Part shown: piece by piece, positions 45,394 to 53,891 of the stretch
Position numbering within the stretch: the stretch's first letter is position 1
Layout of the letters: each line of letters starts with the position of its first letter
DNA from: Synechococcus sp. CB0101
GTDB lineage: Bacteria > Cyanobacteriota > Cyanobacteriia > PCC-6307 > Cyanobiaceae
Length of the DNA: 64,000 nt
Direction: 5' to 3'
Assembly: GCF_000179235.2 (NCBI RefSeq)
Contig: NZ_CP039373.1
Coordinates: 248,032-312,031 of the forward strand
The notes under the pieces: model-generated
What the model saw: the letters and a program-made list of their open reading frames with translations, nothing else
Databases searched by the model: none
What the model was told of the DNA's origin: nothing
Position numbers and translations under genes: made by a program

Positions 45394-45437
45394 GGAGCTC
45401 AATCGGCACAGCGGCCCATCCTCGCAAGAATGGGTGG

Positions 45438-46178
45438 ATGGCCAGCGCCCCTGACCGCTCCGGTTGCCTCATCAGGCTGCTGCCGCTAGTGCTGTTGCTG
45501 GCTGGCGGGGCTGTGCTCAGCCGGATGGCGGATGGGCCCAAGCGCCCGGCGCCAATGGCAACGCTGGGTCCTGCTGATTACCGGCTCACGCCCGAACGTG
45601 AGCCGGGATTGATGGCCCAGCTGGGCGCAGGCGATCAGGCCTGGGTCCCCCGGGCGGAACCGATCCTGGGCGGCGGTACCCGCTACGTCTACAAAAAACG
45701 GTCCGATGAGCAACCGCTGTCGCTGGAGCAAATCAAGGCGCTGATGCGCCATCCCCCCAGCTTTGCGGCGGAGCGATCGGCGATTCGTCTGTTGCTCAGC
45801 CAGATGCGCCAAGCCGGGGTGACGGTGCTGCTCGGGCCACCGCGCAAGCAAGGCGCCGCGGGGGAGTGGGATCCGGCCCGAGCTGTGTTGCGCATCCGCT
45901 CCGACATCCCGGCCAAGGGAAGCCGTGAATTCGCGCGGGTGCTCAACCATGAGGCAATCCATGTGGCGCAGAGCTGCCGCCAGGGATCGCTCACGGCTCA
46001 GCCCCAGCTGTTGGGCCTATCGCGGCGGGTGCAGGGGGCTGCGATACGGCATCTCCAGGAACCCCTCTACCGCAACAGCACGGCTTTGGAGCGGGCCCTG
46101 GAGGAAGAGGCCTATGCCAACCAAGACAACTTGCAGCTCGGCGTTCAGCTGATCAAGGCCCATTGCCGGTTGGCGTAG
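45438..46178 (+). CDS. Exported HExxH putative metallopeptidase
   Basis: A 246-residue protein with an N-terminal signal or anchor (LIRLLPLVLLLAGGAVLSRM). The central part holds FARVLNHEAIHVAQSC, in which HEAIH is a zinc-type HExxH motif. Later there is ALERALEEEAYANQDNL, where a Glu in EEEAYA may be the third ligand. This arrangement looks like a small extracytoplasmic metallopeptidase, though activity is not proven. It is divergent from mfd (44 bp) and overlaps by 26 bp the end of the convergent LigD-like gene. Confidence 0.75.
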   Translation: MASAPDRSGCLIRLLPLVLLLAGGAVLSRMADGPKRPAPMATLGPADYRLTPEREPGLMAQLGAGDQAWVPRAEPILGGGTRYVYKKRSDEQPLSLEQIKALMRHPPSFAAERSAIRLLLSQMRQAGVTVLLGPPRKQGAAGEWDPARAVLRIRSDIPAKGSREFARVLNHEAIHVAQSCRQGSLTAQPQLLGLSRRVQGAAIRHLQEPLYRNSTALERALEEEAYANQDNLQLGVQLIKAHCRLA

Positions 46179-46536
46179 GGCTCGCCTCCAACCTGCAGCG
46201 CCCGTTCGCCAGCCGTAAGCGCCCTTCCAGGGGGCCATCCAGAAACTCCAGCGCCACTGGGCCATCGGCTGCCGCGGGCAAGGCACCGGCGTAGTCGCCG
46301 TGGGCGATGCCGCGGGCCCAGCCCCTGTTGCCAGAAACAGCTGCACTGCGCGGCTCGAGCCACACCAGCCGATGGGGCGCCAGAGGCACCGCCTCCTGTT
46401 CAGCACCACCAGCAACGGGGATCTGGCCCAATCGCCAGGTTCGGCAGTGCTCGCCGTCTTCCAGCAGCAGGTCGTAATGACAGCCGTTGGGATCGTCTGG
46501 CGCGCCGGTGTGCTCGAGCAGGGCGTAGCGGGGCAT
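46153..46536 (-). CDS. Stand-alone LigD 3'-phosphoesterase-like protein
   Basis: A 127-residue protein. The opening MPRYALLEHTGAP...GCHYDLLLEDGEHCRTWRL resembles the LigD phosphoesterase domain, in which HYDLRLE is the core metal/phosphate motif. Here the family's separate first His (QKH) is represented by LLEH. The C-terminal half (ALEFLDGPLEGRLRLANG) also fits. Such short proteins occur without ligase or polymerase domains in several bacteria. Whether it cleans DNA 3' ends here is unknown. It starts 8 bp after the end of the 270-residue gene on the same strand. Confidence 0.68.
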   Translation of the reverse strand: MPRYALLEHTGAPDDPNGCHYDLLLEDGEHCRTWRLGQIPVAGGAEQEAVPLAPHRLVWLEPRSAAVSGNRGWARGIAHGDYAGALPAAADGPVALEFLDGPLEGRLRLANGRCRLEASPTPTGNGP

Positions 46537-46544
46537 GGGCTGGA

Positions 46545-47357
46545 TTACGCCGGGGCCGGGCTCATCAGCGCTTCCTCCAGCAGCATGTTGAACTGCAGCA
46601 ATTGCTCGTCGCTCAGTTGTTGCCGGCTGCTGAGCTGGAACTGCTGCTCCAGCAGTTGCCGGCCGCGGCTGGCATCCCATTGGAGGCTGCGCAGCAGCTG
46701 ATCGCACTGCTCCAGGAGGTCTTTGCGGCGTAGGGGCACAGGTGCGCTGCCCGTATCACAGCCGCTGGGCAGGTTGCGCAGGCAGCGCAGGTAGCTCACC
46801 AGATCCGCATAGGCGGTGAGGCGGTTGCGGCTGGGATGGCCGAAGGCCCGTTGCAGATATTGCCCCTCTTGATTGCGGTCCCAGCCAATGCGCTGCAGCT
46901 GCACATCCAGTTCGGCGAGTTCATCGCTCCAGTCGTCGGGATCAGCAGGGGGCTCCTGCGCTGGCGAAGCCATGGCAGGGGCCGTTGCCTCTGTTGCTTC
47001 TGTTGCCTCTGAGCGTGGTGCTGGATCTGGCTCGCTGGCGCTGAACAACGTGGCTTGTGGTGGCGGCTCAGAGGATTCGGGTTGCGTGCTCTCCGCGGTG
47101 GGTGCTGCTGCAGGTCGGATCACCGGGTGCCGCACCTGAGCAGCTGCCGATGCGGCTGGTTCGGAAGGGGGTGAAGCGTGGGTTCCCAGCCGTTCTTGCA
47201 GCCGTGTGATCGCGCGTTCTTCCGCTAGCTCGGCGCTGGCGGCTTCGCCGAGGGCGCTGCCCAGGCAGCTGTTGCCCTGCCAGGCGCTCACCTGCACCAC
47301 CCGTTGGCCGGGCTCGGCGTGCACCAGCCGCGCCTTCAGCACCGGAGGGGTCTGCAT
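46545..47357 (-). CDS. Conserved hypothetical protein with disordered middle
   Basis: A 270-residue protein with a folded N-terminal part of about 55 residues (LKARLVHAEPGQRVVQVSAWQGN...AELAEERAITRLQERL), a Pro/Ala/Ser/Glu-rich linker of about 80 residues, and a helical C-terminal domain of about 125 residues (WSDELAELDVQLQRIGWDRNQEGQYLQRAFGH..., LLRSLQWDASRGRQLLEQQF). The C-terminal part contains two similar W(D)-x-x-(Q/G)-x-x-(Y/L)L units, which look like an internal repeat. No function recognised. It is divergent from the TerC-family gene. Confidence 0.65.
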   Translation of the reverse strand: MQTPPVLKARLVHAEPGQRVVQVSAWQGNSCLGSALGEAASAELAEERAITRLQERLGTHASPPSEPAASAAAQVRHPVIRPAAAPTAESTQPESSEPPPQATLFSASEPDPAPRSEATEATEATAPAMASPAQEPPADPDDWSDELAELDVQLQRIGWDRNQEGQYLQRAFGHPSRNRLTAYADLVSYLRCLRNLPSGCDTGSAPVPLRRKDLLEQCDQLLRSLQWDASRGRQLLEQQFQLSSRQQLSDEQLLQFNMLLEEALMSPAPA

Positions 47358-47419
47358 CTGCGGAGTGGGTCGGCGAGCGTTTCTACACTGCCTGCTCCAG
47401 GAATCCTCTGCACGGCGCG

Positions 47420-48157
47420 ATGGAAGCGGAGTCGATTCCTTCTCTCTCACCACTGATCCAGGCGGCGGATCAATGGGGTGAATGGCTGCTGCTGCTGCCG
47501 CTGCTGGTGGCGCTTGAGGCCGTGCTCTCCGCCGATAACGCCATTGCCCTGGCGGCGATTTCCAGGCAGCTGCGCGATCCGCAACAGCAAAGTCAGGCCC
47601 TGAACTTTGGCCTGGGTCTAGCGCTGGTGTTCCGGTTGGCGTTGATCGCTGTGGCGCGTTGGGTGCTCGATTTCTGGCCCCTTCAGCTGCTCGCTTCGGC
47701 CTACCTGCTCTGGCTCTGCATCAGCAACCTGATGCCCGCCTCCTCCGCGGTTGCATCCGAAGTGGACGCAGACCACGCCCCCGAACCCGGTTCACCCCAT
47801 CACGATCGTGGTTTGGTTGCCGTGGTGGGCACCCTGGCCCTGACCGACCTCGCCTTTTCGCTCGACAGCGTTGCTGCAGCCGTCGCCGTGAGCGACAACC
47901 TCTGGCTTGTGATGGCGGGTGGGGTGATCGGCGTGGTGGCGTTGCGGCTCACCTCCGCGCTGTTTATCCGCTGGTTGGGTGTGTTTCGCCATCTCGAAAT
48001 GGCGGGCTACCTGGCGGTGGGCTTGGTGGGGATGCGCCTGCTGCTGCGCCTAGCGGCACCTGATCTGGTGCCGCCGGAGTGGGTGCTGCTGGCGGTGGTG
48101 GGCCTGCTGTTCCTCTGGGGGTTCTCCAGCCGCTACCCCACCCCTGAATCCAGCTGA
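47420..48157 (+). CDS. TerC-family integral membrane protein
   Basis: A 245-residue membrane protein with about seven helices. Two acidic membrane motifs define the family: ALEAVLSADNAIALAAI near the N-terminus and DLAFSLDSVAAAVAVS in the second half. TerC-family members (Alx, MeeF/MeeY and others) export manganese or help metal loading of exported proteins. A His/Asp-rich loop (DADHAPEPGSPHHDRG) lies between the halves. Manganese export would fit the two Gdt1-type genes at 60.6-61.4 kb. It starts 63 bp from the divergent 270-residue gene. Confidence 0.85.
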   Translation: MEAESIPSLSPLIQAADQWGEWLLLLPLLVALEAVLSADNAIALAAISRQLRDPQQQSQALNFGLGLALVFRLALIAVARWVLDFWPLQLLASAYLLWLCISNLMPASSAVASEVDADHAPEPGSPHHDRGLVAVVGTLALTDLAFSLDSVAAAVAVSDNLWLVMAGGVIGVVALRLTSALFIRWLGVFRHLEMAGYLAVGLVGMRLLLRLAAPDLVPPEWVLLAVVGLLFLWGFSSRYPTPESS

Positions 48158-48162
48158 ACGGC

Positions 48163-48513
48163 ATGCGTGTGGAACTGCGCCAGGCAGGCAGCAACCGCCT
48201 GCTCGAGAGGCTTGAGCTCGACGACATCCCCCAGCCCGGCCGCTGGCTGGTGGTGGAGGACCGCAGCTTTTTGGTGTTGCAGCGCCACCACCGCTATCAG
48301 TTGCGCAGCGGCCGCTACGAGCTCAGCTCCATTGCCCTGCAGGTGAAGGCCCAGAAGCAGCCGGCCGATGCCCGCTGGTGGCAGGGGCGCTGGGTGATCG
48401 GAGACCCCAGCTGCAGCTACAACGCCCGCAGCCCGCTGCTGCGATGCGCGGTGTTGCCGGAGGGGCCCTGTGAGCGCTGCGCCCACCACACGGCGATCGC
48501 ATCTGAGGTGTGA
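48163..48513 (+). CDS. DUF6464 family protein
   Basis: A 116-residue soluble protein with the C-terminal pattern GDPSCSYNARSPLLRCAVLPEGPCERCAHH, whose four spaced Cys and His are typical of the cyanobacterial DUF6464 family and may bind a metal. The N-terminal part is beta-rich (ELRQAGSNRLLERLELDDIPQPGRWLVVEDRSFLVLQ). It begins 5 bp after the TerC-family stop and ends 4 bp before the next gene. Function unknown. Confidence 0.75.
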   Translation: MRVELRQAGSNRLLERLELDDIPQPGRWLVVEDRSFLVLQRHHRYQLRSGRYELSSIALQVKAQKQPADARWWQGRWVIGDPSCSYNARSPLLRCAVLPEGPCERCAHHTAIASEV

Positions 48514-48517
48514 TCGC

Positions 48518-49222
48518 TTGGCACTGATCAGCTCGCTGCCCCGCCCTGAACAAGCCGACACCCCCTGGATTGGCCAGCTGGTGGCGGGCCATGGTGTGGC
48601 CTCCGGCCGGGCTGCGGATAGCCCCTATCCCGCCGGCACCATCAGCCTGCAGACCCCGTTGTTTGCGGCCGTAGGGATCGACTTGAGCCCATATCAGCCG
48701 GCCACCCTCAACCTGGATTTCAGCCCTGGCGAATGGCGGCTCCGTGATCCCGATCAGCGGGTTGAGCAGCTGCACTGGAGCGATCGCCATCCCCCGGAAA
48801 CCTTCTCCTTCTGGCGCTGCTGGCTGGAGCCCCTTGATGCGCGTCTTGCCGCTGTAGGAGCGCTGATCTATTACCCCCACCCGGAAACCAAGCAGGCCCA
48901 TCACCAGCCTGCTGGTTTGCTGGAGCTGCTGGCCCCACCGCTGGGCGCGTTGAGCCCGGGGGATCGGTTTCGCCTTTGGGTGGACGGACGGCGTTGCCGC
49001 CTGATCCAGCCCGCGCGCCTGCGGGCCCGGCTGCTGGAGTTTCTCAAGTTCCGCGTGCTGGCGGCCCAGGATGCGTTCTTCGCCGAGGGGGTGCAGGGTT
49101 TGCGCCCCTGGCTGCAGTTGCACTGGCCGGAAGCCTGCGACCTCAGCGACCACGATCTGGAGCTCACCCTCGAGCAAGCCCGCTTCCTCTACACCGAATC
49201 GAGCCCGCCACCCCGCCCGTAG
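48518..49222 (+). CDS. Conserved picocyanobacterial hypothetical protein
   Basis: A 234-residue soluble protein (ALISSLPRPEQADTPWIGQLVAGHGVASGRA...). It looks beta-rich, with conserved-looking blocks SPYPAGTISLQTP, YQPATLNLDFSPGEWRL and PETFSFWRCWLEP. The start is set at TTG 48518 with GAGG upstream; a GTG at 48470 would overlap the DUF6464 gene and add 16 unlike residues. No domain with known function recognised. Confidence 0.68.
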   Translation: MALISSLPRPEQADTPWIGQLVAGHGVASGRAADSPYPAGTISLQTPLFAAVGIDLSPYQPATLNLDFSPGEWRLRDPDQRVEQLHWSDRHPPETFSFWRCWLEPLDARLAAVGALIYYPHPETKQAHHQPAGLLELLAPPLGALSPGDRFRLWVDGRRCRLIQPARLRARLLEFLKFRVLAAQDAFFAEGVQGLRPWLQLHWPEACDLSDHDLELTLEQARFLYTESSPPPRP

Positions 49223-49383
49223 GGTGAGGTTCCAAGTGCCAGCTCCCTATCTCCTCCTCCACGCACCCAGCTCCGGGACAGGAGCAGCGCTCCGGACGAC
49301 CGTCGCAGCAGCGCATCAGGCGCCTCACACCTTCAGCCGCCGCTAGCGCCAGCCCTGCCATTCCGGCGCCCTCCGAGGAGGAG

Positions 49384-50661
49384 CTGAACAGCTCGCCCTT
49401 CGCCGCTCTTGGCCTAGGCCGGCCGATCGTGCAGGCGGTGTTGGAGAAGGGCTATACAAACCCCTCGCCGATTCAGACCCAGTGCATCCCGGCGGTGCTC
49501 GAGGGCCGCGATGTGATGGCGGCCGCCCAGACCGGTACGGGCAAAACAGCAGGCTTCACCCTGCCGATGTTGGAGCGGTTGCGCCACGGCCCCCACGCCC
49601 GCAACAACGTGGTGCGGGCCCTGGTGCTGACCCCCACCCGCGAGCTGGCGGCCCAGGTGGGCGAAAACGTGGCGGCCTATTCACGCCACCTCGATCTGCG
49701 CTCGGATGTGGTGTTTGGCGGGGTGAAGATCAATCCCCAGATGATGCGCTTACGTGGCGGCGCCGATGTGCTGGTGGCCACCCCCGGCCGGTTGATGGAT
49801 CTGGCTCAGCAGAACGCCGTGAAGCTCAACCGGGTGGAAATCCTGGTGCTGGATGAAGCCGATCGGATGCTCGATATGGGCTTCATCCGCGACATCCAGA
49901 AAATCCTGGCGCTGTTGCCGGCCAAGCGGCAGAACCTGCTGTTCTCCGCCACGTTCGAAGCATCGATCAAAAAGCTGGCCACCGGTTTGCTGCATAACCC
50001 GGTGCAGCTCCAGGCCACACCGGAGAACCGCACCGCCACCACGGTGGAGCATCTGCTTCATCCCTGTGACATGGCGCGCAAGCCGGATCTGCTCTGTCAC
50101 CTGATCAAGAGCAACGATTGGCAGCAGGTGCTGGTGTTCTCCCGCACCAAACACGGTGCGAATCGCATTGCCGATCGCCTCACGCAAGAGGGCATGGCGG
50201 CCGCGGCGATCCATGGCAACAAGAGCCAGGGGGCCCGCACCCGTGCCTTGGCCGGCTTCAAGAGCGGTGAGCTGCGGGTGCTGGTGGCCACCGATATCGC
50301 CGCTCGCGGCATCGACATTCACCAGCTCCCCCACGTGGTGAATCTGGATCTACCCAACCAGGCGGAGGACTATGTGCACCGCATTGGCCGCACCGGCCGT
50401 GCCGGTTGCAATGGCCATGCGGTGTCGCTGGTGGCGGCGGAAGAGCATGAGTTGTTGCGCGCGATCGAGCGTTTGATCGGCAACCCACTGCCCAAGCAGG
50501 AGGTACCGGGCTTCGAGCGCACCATCCACTCAGCGCCCCCCCTGGATCTCAGCGGTGGCCGTGGCCGCGGCGGCAGCAGCCGTGGCGGTGGCAACAGCCG
50601 CGCGGGTGGCGCCCGGACCGGGCGCGGACGCGCTCCTGCGGGGCGATCGGGCCAGCGTTGA
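49384..50661 (+). CDS. DEAD-box RNA helicase, probable CTG start
   Basis: ATP-dependent RNA helicase of about 425 residues. Motifs in order: Q motif with [10 protein letters not shown] and [18 protein letters not shown], Ia [50 protein letters not shown] and [12 protein letters not shown]. It ends in a Gly/Arg-rich tail. The Phe of the Q motif lies upstream of the first standard start codon (GTG 49429), and no in-frame ATG, GTG or TTG exists back to the TGA at 49225. CTG 49384, right after GAGGAGGAG, is the best start and gives [10 protein letters not shown]. Cyanobacterial homologues act in cold and redox responses. Confidence 0.88.
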   Translation: MNSSPFAALGLGRPIVQAVLEKGYTNPSPIQTQCIPAVLEGRDVMAAAQTGTGKTAGFTLPMLERLRHGPHARNNVVRALVLTPTRELAAQVGENVAAYSRHLDLRSDVVFGGVKINPQMMRLRGGADVLVATPGRLMDLAQQNAVKLNRVEILVLDEADRMLDMGFIRDIQKILALLPAKRQNLLFSATFEASIKKLATGLLHNPVQLQATPENRTATTVEHLLHPCDMARKPDLLCHLIKSNDWQQVLVFSRTKHGANRIADRLTQEGMAAAAIHGNKSQGARTRALAGFKSGELRVLVATDIAARGIDIHQLPHVVNLDLPNQAEDYVHRIGRTGRAGCNGHAVSLVAAEEHELLRAIERLIGNPLPKQEVPGFERTIHSAPPLDLSGGRGRGGSSRGGGNSRAGGARTGRGRAPAGRSGQR

Positions 50662-50679
50662 GGCAGCCACCTCAGGGCG

Positions 50680-51462
50680 ATGGGTTTTGATCCACGGGAT
50701 TGGCCGACCGGCTCACGCGGGACGCGGCCGATCACCGGCAACCTGGATGCCTTGCTGCAGGAAAACGCTGCCCTCAAGCAGGAGGTGCTGCGGCTTCGCC
50801 GCTTGCTCGATCGTTATGAACGGCTTGAGCGCGAGCCAAGGGCGACGGCCAAGCCGGCTTGGGTCAGCGTTGACCAGGCGGCCGACTGGGCTCGCCTGCT
50901 GACGCAACAACCGGGCTGGACACAGCTGCGGGCTGGGGATGACCACACAGGGCTGCAGGGGTTGATTGCCCAGCTCAACCGCTCCAGCTTTCTGCCGCAG
51001 CTGAGCCTGGAGCAGCGTCTGGATCGCCTTGCCCCCGGGCTGGGGCGTGATCTGCAAGACGCCGTGCAGCGCCTCACCGGCAAGCAGCGCCTGGCCGTGT
51101 TGGCCGCCTTTGCTCTCTATGGCGTCAGCGCTCGCGAGTGGCTGGCCGATGAGCCGCGCCGGGTGGTGGCGGAGTTGCGTCAGCAGTGCCAGCGCCTGGA
51201 GCGCACCAGCCGAAGTCGCCGGCCCGGCAGCCGCACCCGAAGTGATCGAGGCAGCGCCGGTGAGAGCCATTCAGGGCCGCCCCCGGGCGCCGATCCCCGC
51301 CGCGCCGAGGCCTACCGGCAGTTGGGTTTGGCCTGGGGTGCATCGCGCGAGGCGATCAAGAAGGCCCACCGCCGTTTGGTGAAACAACACCATCCCGATG
51401 TGGGCGGTGAGGCTGAAGCCTTCCGCCGTGTGAACGACGCCTATCAGTTGCTGATGGCCTAG
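50680..51462 (+). CDS. J-domain protein with C-terminal DnaJ domain
   Basis: A 260-residue DnaK co-chaperone-like protein. The N-terminal half has a short coiled coil (LDALLQENAALKQEVLRLRRLLDRYERLERE) and a conserved helical middle. A basic, disordered linker follows. The J domain is at the very end (EAYRQLGLAWGASREAIKKAHRRLVKQHHPDVGG) with an intact HPD. Having J at the C-terminus is typical of a cyanobacterial group that probably targets DnaK to a specific partner. It follows the helicase by 18 bp and overlaps the end of fmt by 4 bp. Confidence 0.85.
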   Translation: MGFDPRDWPTGSRGTRPITGNLDALLQENAALKQEVLRLRRLLDRYERLEREPRATAKPAWVSVDQAADWARLLTQQPGWTQLRAGDDHTGLQGLIAQLNRSSFLPQLSLEQRLDRLAPGLGRDLQDAVQRLTGKQRLAVLAAFALYGVSAREWLADEPRRVVAELRQQCQRLERTSRSRRPGSRTRSDRGSAGESHSGPPPGADPRRAEAYRQLGLAWGASREAIKKAHRRLVKQHHPDVGGEAEAFRRVNDAYQLLMA

Positions 51463-52496
51463 CCCAGGCGATCGCCTGCCTGGGCCTGGAGTTGTTGCAG
51501 CAGTTGAGTACCGCTGGCGGCAGCCTTGCCCTCCAGCTGGGCTTCTCGCAGCAGCAGCGGGCAGCCGCTGCTGGCCACCACCACGCCGATTCCGGCCACC
51601 ACCTCCAGCACCGTGCCTGCGGAGGGGGCGTTCGCGTCCGGTGTGCTGCCGGGAGGGAGTCCCCACCGCTGCGCCAATTCAGCTGCTTCTGGGCTGAGCT
51701 CCGCCGCCAGACGCTGCACCAGCGGTTCCGTTACCAACACCTTGAGCCGCTTGCCCTGCCAGTTGCTGGTGGCACCTGGGTAGAGCCCCATCACTTTGCG
51801 ATGGATGCTGAGGGCGGATTGGTTCCAATCGATCTGGTGATCGTCTTTGGTGAGCATGCGGGCGTAGGTCATGCCCTCTTCGCGTTGCACCCGTACCCCG
51901 AGCCGCTGCAGCCGCTCAGCTTCAGGGCCCGGGCCGGCTGCTGCGATCAACGGCAATGCCTGCACCAGCAGCTCGCCCGTGAGCTCGGCCAGACGTTGGG
52001 CTAACTGGTAGGCGTTCTCCCGCAGCCCGATCGGGAGGGAGCGCTCCAAGAGCACCGGGCCCGTGTCGAGCCCCTCTTCCATCGCCATGATCCCAACACC
52101 GGTGGTGGCATCGCCCTCCAGCAGGCTCCATTGGATCGGGCCCGCTCCCCGCCAGCGCGGCAGTAGTGAGCCGTGGCCGTTCCAGCAGCCCAGGGGCGGT
52201 TGCTGGAGGATCTCCAGCGGCAGGATCTGACCAAAGGCTACCACCACGTAGACATCAGCGCCCAGATCGGCGAGCTGCCGTTGGCATTCAGGCTCTCGCC
52301 GAATCCGCTCGGGGGTGAACACCGGGATGCCCAGCTCCAGCGCCCGCGCTTTCACCGGTGAGGGCATCAGGGCTTTGCCTCGGCCCCGTCGCCGATCCGG
52401 TTGACTCACCACACCCACCAACTCGTGGCCGGCGGCGACGAGGGCATCCAGGCTGGCCACGGCATAAGCCGGGGTGCCCCAGAACAGAATCTTCAC
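51459..52496 (-). CDS. fmt: Methionyl-tRNA formyltransferase
   Basis: Adds a formyl group to initiator Met-tRNA using 10-formyl-tetrahydrofolate. The 345 residues show the N-terminal VKILFWGTPAYAVASLDAL, the catalytic N-x-H motif in WNGHGSLLPRWRGAGPIQW, the Asp in GLDTGPVLL, and the C-terminal tRNA-binding barrel. The start is GTG 52494-52496, chosen because it precedes the conserved first strand. The preceding ATG frame would run back into tldE. It lies 7 bp downstream of the tldE homologue, forming an operon tldD-tldE-fmt. Confidence 0.95.
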   Translation of the reverse strand: MKILFWGTPAYAVASLDALVAAGHELVGVVSQPDRRRGRGKALMPSPVKARALELGIPVFTPERIRREPECQRQLADLGADVYVVVAFGQILPLEILQQPPLGCWNGHGSLLPRWRGAGPIQWSLLEGDATTGVGIMAMEEGLDTGPVLLERSLPIGLRENAYQLAQRLAELTGELLVQALPLIAAAGPGPEAERLQRLGVRVQREEGMTYARMLTKDDHQIDWNQSALSIHRKVMGLYPGATSNWQGKRLKVLVTEPLVQRLAAELSPEAAELAQRWGLPPGSTPDANAPSAGTVLEVVAGIGVVVASSGCPLLLREAQLEGKAAASGTQLLQQLQAQAGDRLG

Positions 52497-52503
52497 GCCT
52501 CCC

Positions 52504-53889
52504 TCAGGCCTCGCCGGTGATCGAGAGGCCCTCCACCCACACCATCGGGCAGAGGCCATCAGGTGTGACTTTGGCGTCTCCTTCAAAGCCCACGATCGCC
52601 TTCAGCACCTGGCGGATATCGCCGGCCACGGTGGCCGCTTCGATCGAGCGGGGTTCTCCGTTCTGGATCAACCAGCCATCGAAGGGCAGGGAGAAGGAGC
52701 CTTGGCTGGCCTTCACGCCGGCGTGGAGTGCCGACAGCGAGTCGATCCAGACAATCGGCTCGCTTGCTTTGAAGCGATTCAGCCCGGCCTGACCGCCGTC
52801 GCTGCCGGGAGTGGTGCCAATCTCGAACCAGTCGGGGCCCACCGACACCTTGGCCCCCATGCCGGCGTGGCCCGTGGGGCTCACGCCAAAGGCTCGGGCG
52901 GTGGCTTCGGAGTGGAGGAAGTTCCGCAGCACGCCGCCTTCCAGCAGCGCCAGGCGCTTGGTGGGGGTGCCTTCGCCGTCGAACGCCGAGGCGCCGATGT
53001 TGCCGGGATGCAGGCCGTTGTCGTGGATATCGAGGAAGGGAACCGCCAGGGTTTCGCCGATCGAATCGCGGTTGCTGAGGCTTACGCCATCGAGCACGGC
53101 GCGAGCATTGAACAGACCACTGAAGGCGCCGATCAGATCGAGAAAGGCCTCGGGGCTGAACACACAGGTGTAGCGCCCGGTTTCAATCGGGGCGTAGTTG
53201 AGGTGGCTGATGGTGCGCTCGGCTGCCTCGTGGATGCAACCGGCCACGTCGAGATCACCGGCGCCATAGGCCAGGCGCACGGCTCCGGCGCTGCGTGGTT
53301 TGCGGCCGGCTTCCTCTGCCCGTGCGTAGAGATAAAGGCTGGCGGTGCTGAGCTGCTGCTGGCGGCAGGCGCCGTCGCTGTTGAGATAGATGCGCTCGCT
53401 GCTGCGCTCGGCTAGGCCGTTGTAGGGAATGGTGGCGATGGCGTCGTGGCTGGCCAATAGCTCTTGCTCGGCCCCCTTGAGCGTGTCGAGCAGCCGCAGG
53501 ATTCCCTGGGGCTGATGGATCGGTTGATCGAGGCTGGCGAGCGGCGCAGTCGCTAGGGGCGAGAAGGCGGGGATGTCGTCGGCGTTGCCGAAGGCACTCG
53601 CCTCTTTGGCACCGGTGAGGGCGCGCTCCAGGCCCGTGTCACTGAGGTCGGAGGTGCTGGTCACGCCCACGAGGCCGGCGTCGTTCCACACCCGCACGGT
53701 GATCGAGCTGCGCTGGGCACCCTTCATCTGTTTGGGTTCGCCGCGATCCACCTGAACGGAGATGTCGGTGGAGCAGGCGGCGCCGAGATCCCAGCGGCGG
53801 ATGCCGTTGCTGGCGGCGATGCTGGCCAGGCTGTTGCGCAGCTGTTCGGCGTTGAGGCCGTTGCCGCTGGTGGCTTGATGGCTGCTCAT
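52504..53889 (-). CDS. TldE/PmbA-type subunit of the TldD/E metalloprotease
   Basis: The 461-residue partner of TldD. TldD/TldE form a heterodimeric zinc protease that opens onto unfolded peptides, known from microcin B17 maturation and CcdA antidote turnover. The protein has the PmbA/TldD fold (SFSLPFDGWLI near the end, GNIGASAFDGEGTPTKRLALLEGGVLRNFLH in the middle) and no HExxxH, as expected for the non-catalytic subunit. Start ATG 53887-53889, two bases after the tldD stop, so translation is coupled. fmt follows. Confidence 0.9.
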   Translation of the reverse strand: MSSHQATSGNGLNAEQLRNSLASIAASNGIRRWDLGAACSTDISVQVDRGEPKQMKGAQRSSITVRVWNDAGLVGVTSTSDLSDTGLERALTGAKEASAFGNADDIPAFSPLATAPLASLDQPIHQPQGILRLLDTLKGAEQELLASHDAIATIPYNGLAERSSERIYLNSDGACRQQQLSTASLYLYARAEEAGRKPRSAGAVRLAYGAGDLDVAGCIHEAAERTISHLNYAPIETGRYTCVFSPEAFLDLIGAFSGLFNARAVLDGVSLSNRDSIGETLAVPFLDIHDNGLHPGNIGASAFDGEGTPTKRLALLEGGVLRNFLHSEATARAFGVSPTGHAGMGAKVSVGPDWFEIGTTPGSDGGQAGLNRFKASEPIVWIDSLSALHAGVKASQGSFSLPFDGWLIQNGEPRSIEAATVAGDIRQVLKAIVGFEGDAKVTPDGLCPMVWVEGLSITGEA

Positions 53890-53891
53890 GG

